Shown one piece after another: positions 1 to 6,189 of a DNA stretch of 19,777 nt. Both the position numbers and the translations under genes were made by a program. Below the pieces are notes generated by a model. The model saw only the letters and a list, made by a program, of their open reading frames with translations. It searched no databases and was not told where the DNA came from. Location of the stretch: positions 1-19,777 of the forward strand of contig DATKXP010000031.1 in NCBI GenBank assembly GCA_035529015.1, given 5' to 3'. This DNA is from JAUVZF01 sp035529015 (GTDB taxonomy: Bacteria > Planctomycetota > Phycisphaerae > FEN-1346). Positions within the stretch are counted from its first letter, which is position 1. Every line of letters starts with the position of its first letter.

Positions 1-1187
1 CCGCTTTCGGGGGCAAGGGCCGGTCCCTCGCCCGCAACGCGCCAGGGGCGGGTCTCGAAGATGCCTTCGCCGTTGACGCCGATCCAGCGGGCCATGCACT
101 CGAGGATGTGGAGGCACTCCTCGTCGAGGGTTCCGTCGGGGCGCTGCGGCAGGTTCAGCAGCAGGTTGCCGTTCCTGCTGACGATGTTGACGAGCATCTC
201 GATGACGTGGTTCGGCGTCTTGTAGACGCGGCGGACGTCGTAGAACCACCCGCCGACGCAGGTATCGGTCTGCCACGGATGTTCGGCAATCTCGGCCTGC
301 ATGCCGCGCTCGATGTCGAGCACGCCGACGCGGTACACGTCGGGCTCGGTGTCCTTCTGAGTGTAGACCGCCTGATTCGCGCCGCCGTGGAGCCCGGCGC
401 TCGTGTTGTACAGGTGGGCGATGATGTGCAGGCCGGGCGCTTCGCACCGCACGCCGTCGCGCGGGCGGTAGAAGGGCACGCCGCCGTCCGAGTACAGCAG
501 GTCCGGCCGGTGCTGGCCGATCAGGTCCTTCATCCGCTCGAACCACCGCCGGTGCCACCAGGGGTTGTCGGTGTACCAGCCTTCCTTCACCTCGCCCTTG
601 TTCGGCAGATACAGGTCCTCGCAGGCGGGGTCGTTGCCGTCGTAGGCGACGCCGGCGTACGGGCCGGTTTCGTCGGCCCCCTTGTTGGTGGCGAACCACT
701 TGTAGGTCGCGCCGAGGTGCTCCGTGACGCCGAAGCGCAGACCGCGCTTCGTCGCGGCCTCGTGCCACAGGGCCACGATGTCCTTCTTTGGGCCGACCTG
801 GACGGCGTTCCACTTGTGATGCTTCGAGTCCCAGTTGTCGAAGTTGTCGTGGTGGCAGGCCTGGGCAACGAAGTACGTCGCCCCTGCCTTCGCATAGAGG
901 TCCATCAGGGCGTCGGGATCGAACTTCTCGGCCTTCCAGAGGCCGACGATGTCCTTGTACCCGACCTTGGACGGGTGCCCGTACGCGCGCCAGTGGTGGC
1001 GGTGCTGGTCGTGGCCCTCGATGTACATGTTGCGGGCGTACCAGTCGCCGTACATGGGCACGCACTGCGGCCCCCAGTGGGCCCAGATGCCGAGTTTGGC
1101 GTCCCGGAACCATTCGGGACACTCGAAGGTTCTCAGCGACTCCCAGGTCGGCTCGAACGGCCCCGTCTGGATGGTCATGTCCTGCAT
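1..1187 (-). CDS. GH29-family alpha-L-fucosidase, C-terminus beyond the left edge
   Basis: Predicted glycoside hydrolase family 29 enzyme releasing L-fucose from glycans by a retaining mechanism. I translated the open minus frame directly: 395 complete codons from the ATG at 1187 to the edge, no stop. Family landmarks in order are LGIWAHWG at residues 32-39 (usual GIFxHWG), the HHDNFDNW motif at 112-119 (usual HHDGF), and LLYSDGG at 230-236, whose D234 sits where GH29 has its catalytic nucleophile. A C-terminal barrel motif GNLLLNLPQRPDG follows (usual GGNLLLNVGPxPDG). The acid/base residue is not obvious. The start has AAGGAG ten bases upstream. No signal peptide follows the Met, so as written the enzyme is cytoplasmic, which is unusual where fucosidases act on polymers and would suit imported oligosaccharides. 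The neighbouring gene has no evident link. The family call is firm; substrate is inferred. Confidence 0.88.
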   Translation of the reverse strand, partial: MQDMTIQTGPFEPTWESLRTFECPEWFRDAKLGIWAHWGPQCVPMYGDWYARNMYIEGHDQHRHHWRAYGHPSKVGYKDIVGLWKAEKFDPDALMDLYAKAGATYFVAQACHHDNFDNWDSKHHKWNAVQVGPKKDIVALWHEAATKRGLRFGVTEHLGATYKWFATNKGADETGPYAGVAYDGNDPACEDLYLPNKGEVKEGWYTDNPWWHRRWFERMKDLIGQHRPDLLYSDGGVPFYRPRDGVRCEAPGLHIIAHLYNTSAGLHGGANQAVYTQKDTEPDVYRVGVLDIERGMQAEIAEHPWQTDTCVGGWFYDVRRVYKTPNHVIEMLVNIVSRNGNLLLNLPQRPDGTLDEECLHILECMARWIGVNGEGIFETRPWRVAGEGPALAPES

Positions 1188-1282
1188 CTTCGGTTCGCTC
1201 CTTGCATCATGGTTTGCGTCTCGCGCGCCGTCGGCGCGTGCGGCTCGGCGTCGGCGCCCCACGCGCGGCGCGGCGGCGCGTG

Positions 1283-1311
1283 ATTGTAAGGTCCACGCCG
1301 GCGTTTCACCA
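1283..1311 (-). promoter_or_regulatory. putative promoter of the fucosidase gene
   Basis: On the minus strand TACAAT (1288-1283) matches five of six bases of the -10 consensus. The -35 region 17 bases upstream (TGGTGA, 1311-1306) is a poor match. A start near 1276 would give a leader of about 90 bases, very GC-rich, with a small hairpin (CGCGCC/GGCGCG, 1224-1238). The leader then reaches the AAGGAG ribosome-binding site. Weak evidence, resting on the -10 alone. Confidence 0.3.
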
Positions 1312-1333
1312 GCACGTTCGCGGCGGGTGCACG

Positions 1334-1545
1334 GAAGGGGTGTGGCAACGATTACTGGCACCATCGAACCTGGTCGCAGCCCTTGGGCTGTCATTCTGAG
1401 CGCAGCGAAGAATCTCGCCGTGGTCGTTGCGGTGTGGCGCCAGCCAAAACGGAATCACGGCGAGACCCTTCGCCCCCGCGTTGCGGGGTCTCAGGGTGAC
1501 AAACGCGGAACGACATGCGCCGCCAGAAAGGATTGCCACACTCCA
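1334..1545. repeat. nested inverted-repeat element (REP/MITE-like, non-coding)
   Basis: The outer ends are GTGTGGCAA (about 1340-1348) and TTGCCACAC (1533-1541), both continuing inward to a CTGGC-like block. Inside is a longer imperfect inverted repeat. The left arm 1389-1422 begins TGTCATTCTGAG, and the right arm 1456-1501 ends CTCAGGGTGACA. Both arms read CACGGCGAGA, two variable bases, then CTTCGC at their inner ends. The right arm carries about 12 extra bases that form a secondary hairpin (CCCCGC/GCGGGG, 1474-1488). The minus strand spells the peptide ILRCAQND, familiar to me as a spurious product of a short repeat widespread in environmental bacterial genomes. No transposase is seen. The rest of 1188-1699 holds only the fucosidase leader and a small hairpin at 1621-1636 (TGCGGT/ACCGCA). 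Confidence 0.75.
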
Positions 1546-1699
1546 CGGAGGTGAGAGGATGTTTCAGAACCTAAATCGCTTGCGGCGAGGTGAGGCTCGT
1601 ATAGAGTGTCCGCGACCGTTTGCGGTCCGCACCGCACGCCTGTCCCACGACGTCAGCCCCGCCGAAGCCGAATCGCAAGCAGGTGACATCCGCCGCCGC

Positions 1700-2995
1700 T
1701 CACTCCGCCGCCGGCTCGACGTTGTGGTGCGGCGCCTTGAGGACGAACGTGAGGATTGCCGCCAGCACCAGCAGCGCCGCCGACGTGTAGTAGGCGAAGG
1801 TGAAACTGCCTTTCCAGGCCTCGACGACCCGGCCGTCGTAGACCCACCCGGCGAACTTGGCGAGCATGAAGCCGCCGACGCCCCACGCCGTGAAGACCAG
1901 GCCGTAGTTCACGCCGAAGTTCTTCAGGCCGTAGAAATCCTTCGCGATCGAGGGGAACAGCGACAGGTTCGACCCGTAGTTCGCGCCAATGAGGGACGCC
2001 ATCGCGACGACGGCCATGGCGGTGCCGAGCGGCGAGCCGGGCTCCGACATCGAGAGGCCGAGCACCATGATCGCCTGGAGGAGGAAGAACAGGACCAGCG
2101 CCGCCTTGCGGCCGAGTTTGTCGGAGAGGACGCCCGCGATGATACGGCCGGCACCGTTTCCGATGGCCAGGCCGACGACGGCGTAAACCCCCACATCGGC
2201 CGAAGCGCCCACCTTCCTGGCCACCGAGATGACCATCAGCCCCGCACCTGCGCCGCACGCATACAGGAACCAGATGAGGTAGAACTGCCACGTCCCGAGC
2301 ATCTCGCCCGGCGTGAAGTCTTGCTTCTTGACGACACCGTTGACCGGCTTGGGAGCAGGCGGCGTGCCCTCGGGAACGTAGCCGTCGGGCGGCGGCCTCA
2401 GCCATTGCGCCAGACCGCACACCACCACCAGGAAGCCGACACCCAGAATCATGACCGTGCTCGACAGGCCGACCGCACCGATGAGCCACGTGGCCAGGGG
2501 GGCAACGTAGACGCTCGCCAGGCCGAACCCCGAGACGACCAGGCCGGCAATCAGGCCCGTCCTGGCGGCCGGGAACCATTTGACGGCGGGTGGGGTGGCC
2601 GCGGCGTATCCGAACCCGATCCCCGCGCCCGCCAACACGCCGAACCCGATGATGAACCCCAGGAGGCTCTGACCCGGCATGGTCATGCTGCACAAGGCCG
2701 CCACGACCATGCCCACGCCCACCAGCACGCCGCCGATGGTGGCCACCATCCGCGGGCCGATGCGGTCCTGCATCCGGCCGGCCGGCACCATGATCAGGCA
2801 GAACACCAGGCAGGCGACCGAGTACGGCCACGCCTTGTCGCTCTGGTCCCAGCCCCATGCCTCGGGGATGCCGCCCGCCACGATGCTCCACGAATACAGG
2901 ACGCCGAGGGCCAGGTTGATGCCCAGGCCGACAAAGGTGACCGTCCACCCGTGATTCTCAACGGCTGCCGCAGGAACAGCCGACTTCTCACCCAT
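1700..2995 (-). CDS. MFS transporter, oxalate/formate antiporter (OFA)-like
   Basis: A 431-residue integral membrane protein of the major facilitator superfamily with about twelve hydrophobic segments. The N-terminal segment carries GxxxGVLYSWSIV near residues 24-39, typical of OxlT-like OFA proteins. The loop 2-3 signature GRMQDRIGPR is at about 73-82, and its second-half counterpart GVLSDKLGRK is near 285. A soluble loop rich in P and K (about 207-227) separates the halves. OFA members carry oxalate, formate, pyruvate, lactate or other small carboxylates. Lying directly downstream of acetyl-CoA synthetase on the same strand suggests acetate or another monocarboxylate here, but that is inference from context. 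GGAG seven bases before the ATG supports the start. The 136 bp gap to acs contains two stable hairpins, so co-transcription may be attenuated. Confidence 0.87.
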   Translation of the reverse strand: MGEKSAVPAAAVENHGWTVTFVGLGINLALGVLYSWSIVAGGIPEAWGWDQSDKAWPYSVACLVFCLIMVPAGRMQDRIGPRMVATIGGVLVGVGMVVAALCSMTMPGQSLLGFIIGFGVLAGAGIGFGYAAATPPAVKWFPAARTGLIAGLVVSGFGLASVYVAPLATWLIGAVGLSSTVMILGVGFLVVVCGLAQWLRPPPDGYVPEGTPPAPKPVNGVVKKQDFTPGEMLGTWQFYLIWFLYACGAGAGLMVISVARKVGASADVGVYAVVGLAIGNGAGRIIAGVLSDKLGRKAALVLFFLLQAIMVLGLSMSEPGSPLGTAMAVVAMASLIGANYGSNLSLFPSIAKDFYGLKNFGVNYGLVFTAWGVGGFMLAKFAGWVYDGRVVEAWKGSFTFAYYTSAALLVLAAILTFVLKAPHHNVEPAAE

Positions 2996-3030
2996 CGCTC
3001 ACTCCGTTTCTGTCCGAGGGGCCCCCGGCT

Positions 3031-3050
3031 CGTGCCGCGCAAGCGGCACG
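3031..3050 (-). other. stable hairpin with GCAA loop between acs and the transporter gene
   Basis: CGTGCCGC-GCAA-GCGGCACG on the plus strand is a perfect 8 bp stem. It can be enclosed by CCGAGG (3014-3019) pairing with CCTCGG (3052-3057). The minus transcript would form the same stem with a TTGC loop. There is no T-tract, so it is better read as an intercistronic processing, stability or attenuation structure than as an intrinsic terminator. Confidence 0.45.
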
Positions 3051-3086
3051 GCCTCGGGACTCGGTGGCGGCATCGCCGTGAAGACG

Positions 3087-3110
3087 GCGGCGGCCCGGGA
3101 AGGCCGCCGC
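3087..3110 (-). other. GC-only hairpin just downstream of the acs stop codon
   Basis: GCGGCGGCC (3087-3095) and GGCCGCCGC (3102-3110) form a perfect 9 bp stem around a six-base loop, about 20 bases after the acs stop on the minus strand. No run of T follows, so factor-independent termination is doubtful. It may protect the 3' end of the acs message or partly uncouple the transporter gene downstream. Confidence 0.45.
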
Positions 3111-3131
3111 GCGGGACTTCGCGTTGTCGAA

Positions 3132-5120
3132 CTAATCCGCCCGGCCCTCGATGAGGGCATCGACGATCGACGGGTCGGCCAGCGTGGACGTATCGCCGAG
3201 GGTCGCCTTGTCGGTGATGCCCTCGGCGATCTTTCGGAGGATCCGCCGCATGATCTTGCCGGACCGCGTCTTGGGCAGCGCGGGCGTGAACTGAATCTTG
3301 TCGGGCGTGGCGATCGGGCCGATCTCCTTGCGGACGTGCTTCACGAGTTCCTTGCGCAACTCGTCGCTCGGCTCGACGCCCTCGACCAGCGTCACGAAGG
3401 CGTAGAGGCCCTGGCCCTTGATGTCGTGAGGCATGGGGGCGACGGCCGCCTCGGCCACGTTCTCGTGCGAGACGAGGGCGCTTTCAACCTCGGCCGTCCC
3501 GATACGGTGGCCCGAGACGTTGACGACGTCGTCGATGCGTCCCATGAGCCAGTAATCGCCGTCGGGGTCGATGCGGCACCCGTCGCCGGTGAAATACACG
3601 TCGGGGTACATCGTGAAATAGGTCTCGATGAAGCGGTCGTGGTCGCCCCACATGGTCCGCATCATGCCGGGCCAAGGCTTCGTGATGCAGAGTTTGCCGC
3701 CTTCGTTGCGGTCGCACTCCGTGCCGTCGTCGCGCAGGACAACCGCCTCGACGCCAAAGAACGGGCGCGAGGCGCTGCCGGGCTTCAGGGTCATGGCGCC
3801 CGGCAGCGGCGTGATGAGGATACTGCCCGTTTCCGTCTGCCACCACGTGTCGACGATGGGGCGTTGCCCCTTGCCAATCTTCTCGTAGTACCACATCCAG
3901 GCCTCGGGGTTGATCGGTTCGCCGACCGTCCCAAGCACCCTGAGGGAGTCGAGCCGGTACTTGGCCGGCCATTCCTCGCCCTGGCGGATGAGCGCCCGGA
4001 TGGCCGTCGGCGCCGTGTAGAACTGCGTGATCTTGAACTTGTCGATCATATGCCAGTACCGGCCGGGGTCGGGGTACAGGGGCGTGGACTCGAACATGAC
4101 GCTCGTGGCCCCGTTCGTCAGGGGACCGTACACGATGTAACTGTGCCCGGTGACCCAGCCGATGTCGGCCGCGCAGCAGTAGATGTCCTCCTCCTGGATG
4201 TCGAAAATGACCTTGTGCGACAGCGCCACGTGGACCAGGTAGCCGCCCGTCGTGTGGACCACGCCCTTGGGCTTTCCCGTGGACCCGGACGTGTAAAGGA
4301 TGAAGAGCGGGTCCTCGGCATCCATCGGCTCGGCCTCGCAGTCGGCGCTGGCGTCGGCCAGAAGCGAGTCGTACCAAAGGTCGCGGCCGTCGGCCATGTC
4401 GCAGGTCTCGTCGTTGCGTTTGACGACGACGACCTTCTCGATGCTGGGCGTCTCGGCAAGCGCTTCGTCGGCTATGTGCTTGAGCGGAACGCTCTTGCCG
4501 GCGCGCCGCGAGACGTTGGCGGTGATAAGGACCTTGCACTCGGCGTCGTTGATGCGGTCGCGCAGGGCGTCGGCGCTGAAGCCGCCGAAGACGATCGAAT
4601 GAATGGCGCCGATGCGGGCGCACGCCATCATCACGATCGGCAACTCCAGGATCATGCCGAGGTAGATGCAGACCCGATCGCCTTTCCTGACGCCGAGCCC
4701 CTTGAGGGCGTTGGCGAACCGGCAGACGTCGGCGTGCAGTTCCTTGTAAGTGATCGTCTTGTCTTCATCGACCTCGTCGCCCTGCCAGACCAGGGCGACC
4801 TTGTTCTCGCGTTCGGTGCCCAGATGCCGGTCCAGGCAGTTGTAGGCGACGTTGAGTTGGCCGTCGGCGAACCAGGTGTGCTCGACCTTGCGCGCCGCCG
4901 TGTCCCACGTGTACCGGCGGGCGACGGTCGGCTTCCTGAACCAGTGGACCATCTGCTCGGCCTGCTCGAGCCAGAAGCCCTCCGGGTCGTTGACGGACCG
5001 GTCGTACATTTCTTGATACTGTCGCATCGACGTGACGTGAGCCTTGGCCTGAAGATCGGCCGGGGGCGGGAACGTCCGTTTCTCCGACATCAGCGAGTCA
5101 ATCGCTCTTTCCTTGGCCAT
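3132..5120 (-). CDS. acs: AMP-forming acetyl-CoA synthetase
   Basis: Converts acetate, ATP and CoA to acetyl-CoA, AMP and pyrophosphate. At 662 residues it has the usual length of bacterial Acs. The N-terminal acetyl-CoA synthetase region is followed by the adenylate-forming phosphate loop YTSGSTGKPKGV at about 272-283. Next come WWQTETG and the hinge/adenylation motif YFTGDG...GRIDDVVNVSGHR. The C-terminal PKTRSGKIMRR contains the catalytic lysine K622. That lysine aligns with the one in studied bacterial Acs proteins (K609 in Salmonella) that is switched off by acetylation. AGGAG eleven bases upstream supports the ATG. A promoter candidate, a second -10 and a CRP-like palindrome lie upstream, separated from the preceding gene by a terminator. 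A deacetylase gene and a GNAT domain lie close by on the other strand. Confidence 0.97.
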   Translation of the reverse strand: MAKERAIDSLMSEKRTFPPPADLQAKAHVTSMRQYQEMYDRSVNDPEGFWLEQAEQMVHWFRKPTVARRYTWDTAARKVEHTWFADGQLNVAYNCLDRHLGTERENKVALVWQGDEVDEDKTITYKELHADVCRFANALKGLGVRKGDRVCIYLGMILELPIVMMACARIGAIHSIVFGGFSADALRDRINDAECKVLITANVSRRAGKSVPLKHIADEALAETPSIEKVVVVKRNDETCDMADGRDLWYDSLLADASADCEAEPMDAEDPLFILYTSGSTGKPKGVVHTTGGYLVHVALSHKVIFDIQEEDIYCCAADIGWVTGHSYIVYGPLTNGATSVMFESTPLYPDPGRYWHMIDKFKITQFYTAPTAIRALIRQGEEWPAKYRLDSLRVLGTVGEPINPEAWMWYYEKIGKGQRPIVDTWWQTETGSILITPLPGAMTLKPGSASRPFFGVEAVVLRDDGTECDRNEGGKLCITKPWPGMMRTMWGDHDRFIETYFTMYPDVYFTGDGCRIDPDGDYWLMGRIDDVVNVSGHRIGTAEVESALVSHENVAEAAVAPMPHDIKGQGLYAFVTLVEGVEPSDELRKELVKHVRKEIGPIATPDKIQFTPALPKTRSGKIMRRILRKIAEGITDKATLGDTSTLADPSIVDALIEGRAD

Positions 5121-5162
5121 CGTCCTGCCCGCTCCTTTCGTTTCTTCTCTGTCTTGCGCTGA

Positions 5163-5168
5163 ATTTTA
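5163..5168 (-). promoter_or_regulatory. candidate activator-dependent -10 element (P2) of acs
   Basis: The minus strand reads TAAAAT here, five of six bases of the -10 consensus, inside the only AT-rich patch between acs and the CRP-like palindrome. There is no -35 match 17 bases upstream (CCGCGG), as expected where an activator replaces it. The implied start is near 5156, placing the palindrome centre about 46 bases upstream. This is close to but not exactly the -41.5 of classical class II CRP sites. Confidence 0.35.
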
Positions 5169-5194
5169 ATGGACGCCGACAAGCGCCGCGGTTC

Positions 5195-5210
5195 TGTGAA
5201 AAACTTCACA
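5195..5210. promoter_or_regulatory. CRP/FNR-family operator candidate upstream of acs
   Basis: TGTGA-AAAACT-TCACA is a perfect match to the CRP half-sites with the correct six-base spacer. It lies 75-90 bases upstream of the acs start codon. Enteric acs genes are activated by CRP, so the association is biologically coherent, but no regulator gene is in the window and the true cognate CRP/FNR-family protein is unknown. A second, looser arm pair (TTCT/AGAA) flanks it. It could equally be a simple hairpin in the mRNA leader. Confidence 0.5.
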
Positions 5211-5263
5211 ACCAGAAGGCCAAGCCTATCCCAGCACGTGTGTTGAACCAAGCGGAGACGCCT

Positions 5264-5292
5264 ATTCTGCGTCCAAACACGGTGAAAGTCAA
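5264..5292 (-). promoter_or_regulatory. sigma70-like promoter candidate (P1) of acs
   Basis: Minus-strand TTGACT (5292-5287) and CAGAAT (5269-5264) are separated by exactly 17 bases and match the -35 and -10 consensus at five and four of six positions. It sits just past the terminator of the upstream kinase gene, which is where acs would need its own promoter. Transcription from near 5257 gives a leader of about 137 bases containing the CRP-like palindrome, so a protein bound there could act as a roadblock on P1 while serving P2. Confidence 0.5.
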
Positions 5293-5304
5293 GGCCCACG
5301 GCCG

Positions 5305-5331
5305 AAAAAAACGCGGCGCCCCCCAAGCCGC
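5305..5331 (-). terminator. intrinsic terminator of the adenylate-kinase-like gene
   Basis: Reading the minus strand, GCGGC (5331-5327), a nine-base loop and GCCGC (5317-5313) form a short all-GC stem. After one base it is followed by seven consecutive T (5311-5305). It lies about 65 bases after the stop codon of the kinase gene and immediately before the acs promoter candidate. The T-run is conspicuous in such GC-rich DNA. Confidence 0.7.
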
Positions 5332-5394
5332 TGCTCCCTCGCCCGTATCCGATGCGGCCCAGGATGGCGTCCGGCCGGTTCCCGGCAGCGCCCT

Positions 5395-6060
5395 CTATGC
5401 CCGATTCGGCGGCGACTCGTTCAGCCGCTGCCACATCGCATCGGCGGTCGTGTCGGCCGCGACGCCGATCGTGATGACGGGCGTGCCGCCGTCGCGGTAA
5501 TACGCCACCAGCGGAGCCGTCCGCTCCTGGAAGACGGCCATCTTGTGCGCCACCGCCCGGGCATCGTCGTCGGACCGGTCCGTCCGGTCACCGCCTGCGT
5601 TCGTACGGACACGTTCGCGGATGACTTTGGGTGGACAGGACAGGTGGACGAGTGCCTCGACCCGCACGACCCGTTTCATGTCCGTGGCCTGTCCGACGTG
5701 GCGCGGCAGGCCGTTGAGGACGACCAGCGTCTGCGGGCCGGCATCGCGATCGGCCAGAAACGAGCGGAGCACGTTCTCGGCGATGCGGAAGTGCTCGTCC
5801 TCGAGCAGCGCCTCGGACTCGAGCATCTGCGCCAGCAGCGTGCACTCCCCGCGCGTCAGCCCCGCCCCATGGCCCGCGCCTGCCGCGCATGCCCGAAGGC
5901 TCGCGCCGAAGTCGAAGTGCACGCATCGCCTGCCCCACAGGCCCCGTGCCTCGAGCAGGTTTCCCAGCGGCGTTTTTCCCGACCCCGTTGGGCCGATGAG
6001 GAGGATGGCGGCGTGGCGCGCGGCGTTTCTGTCGCTCGGTTTGTCTCCGGCGGTGCTCAT
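5395..6060 (-). CDS. adenylate kinase-like nucleoside monophosphate kinase, divergent, short lid
   Basis: A 221-residue P-loop kinase of the adenylate kinase fold. Walker A is GPTGSGKT (23-30). DFGASLR (50-56) matches the NMP-binding TGDxLR motif including its arginine. NGLPRHVGQA (116-125) matches the family's DGFPRxxxQA but with N for D. RSDDD (162-166) matches the RxDD motif, and R180 follows in ERTAPLVAYYRDGG. The lid is of the short type without zinc cysteines. Classical Adk would convert AMP and ATP to two ADP, which would recycle the AMP released by the neighbouring acs product; this coupling is inferred. The altered P-loop end (KTPLG instead of KGTQ) and N116 leave substrate uncertain. 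No Shine-Dalgarno precedes the ATG. The gene ends at its own terminator. Confidence 0.72.
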   Translation of the reverse strand: MSTAGDKPSDRNAARHAAILLIGPTGSGKTPLGNLLEARGLWGRRCVHFDFGASLRACAAGAGHGAGLTRGECTLLAQMLESEALLEDEHFRIAENVLRSFLADRDAGPQTLVVLNGLPRHVGQATDMKRVVRVEALVHLSCPPKVIRERVRTNAGGDRTDRSDDDARAVAHKMAVFQERTAPLVAYYRDGGTPVITIGVAADTTADAMWQRLNESPPNRA

Positions 6061-6071
6061 AGGGGCGCTCG

Positions 6072-6099
6072 ATTATGCGCTTCTGAAGCGGCCCGGCAA
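6072..6099 (-). promoter_or_regulatory. promoter candidate for the kinase-like gene
   Basis: Minus-strand TTGCCG (6099-6094) and CATAAT (6077-6072) are 16 bases apart and match four and five of six consensus positions. The implied start near 6065 leaves a leader of only about five bases before the ATG at 6060. This agrees with the absence of a ribosome-binding site and suggests a near-leaderless message. Confidence 0.4.
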
Positions 6100-6153
6100 G
6101 CGGCTTCTGATGCGTCGGGGCGGGGGCCTACCCGTCGCGTCGGGAGAATGGGG

Positions 6154-6182
6154 TTGAATCTGCGCGGGCCATCGGGAAGAAT
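6154..6182 (+). promoter_or_regulatory. promoter candidate for the acuC-acd-transferase operon
   Basis: TTGAAT (6154-6159), 17 bases, then AAGAAT (6177-6182) gives four of six matches at each box. The implied start at about 6189 coincides with the ATG at 6190, so the transcript would be leaderless. The divergent promoter for the kinase gene is 55 bases away in the same 129 bp gap. Confidence 0.35.
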
Positions 6183-6189
6183 CGAGTCT

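Noticed and set aside
1306..1554. Small open frames over the inverted repeat, including one encoding ILRCAQND
   Set aside because: The peptide is a recurrent artefact of this repeat; the two arms and not a protein explain the sequence.
1621..1636. Hairpin TGCGGT-CCGC-ACCGCA downstream of the transporter gene as a terminator
   Set aside because: Only a 6 bp stem, about 65 bases after the stop codon and without a T-tract; too weak to call.
3078..5162. Long plus-strand open frame opposite acs
   Set aside because: Composition shadow of GC-rich coding DNA; lies fully antisense to an unmistakable acs and resembles no family. The same holds for the long frames at 108-1283, 6073-7317, 7897-9738, 9805-11256, 13214-15142 and 18484-19314.
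5545..6189. 215-codon N-terminal extension of the AcuC frame
   Set aside because: It overlaps the kinase-like gene on the other strand, has shadow composition, and the HDAC fold begins at the ATG at 6190.
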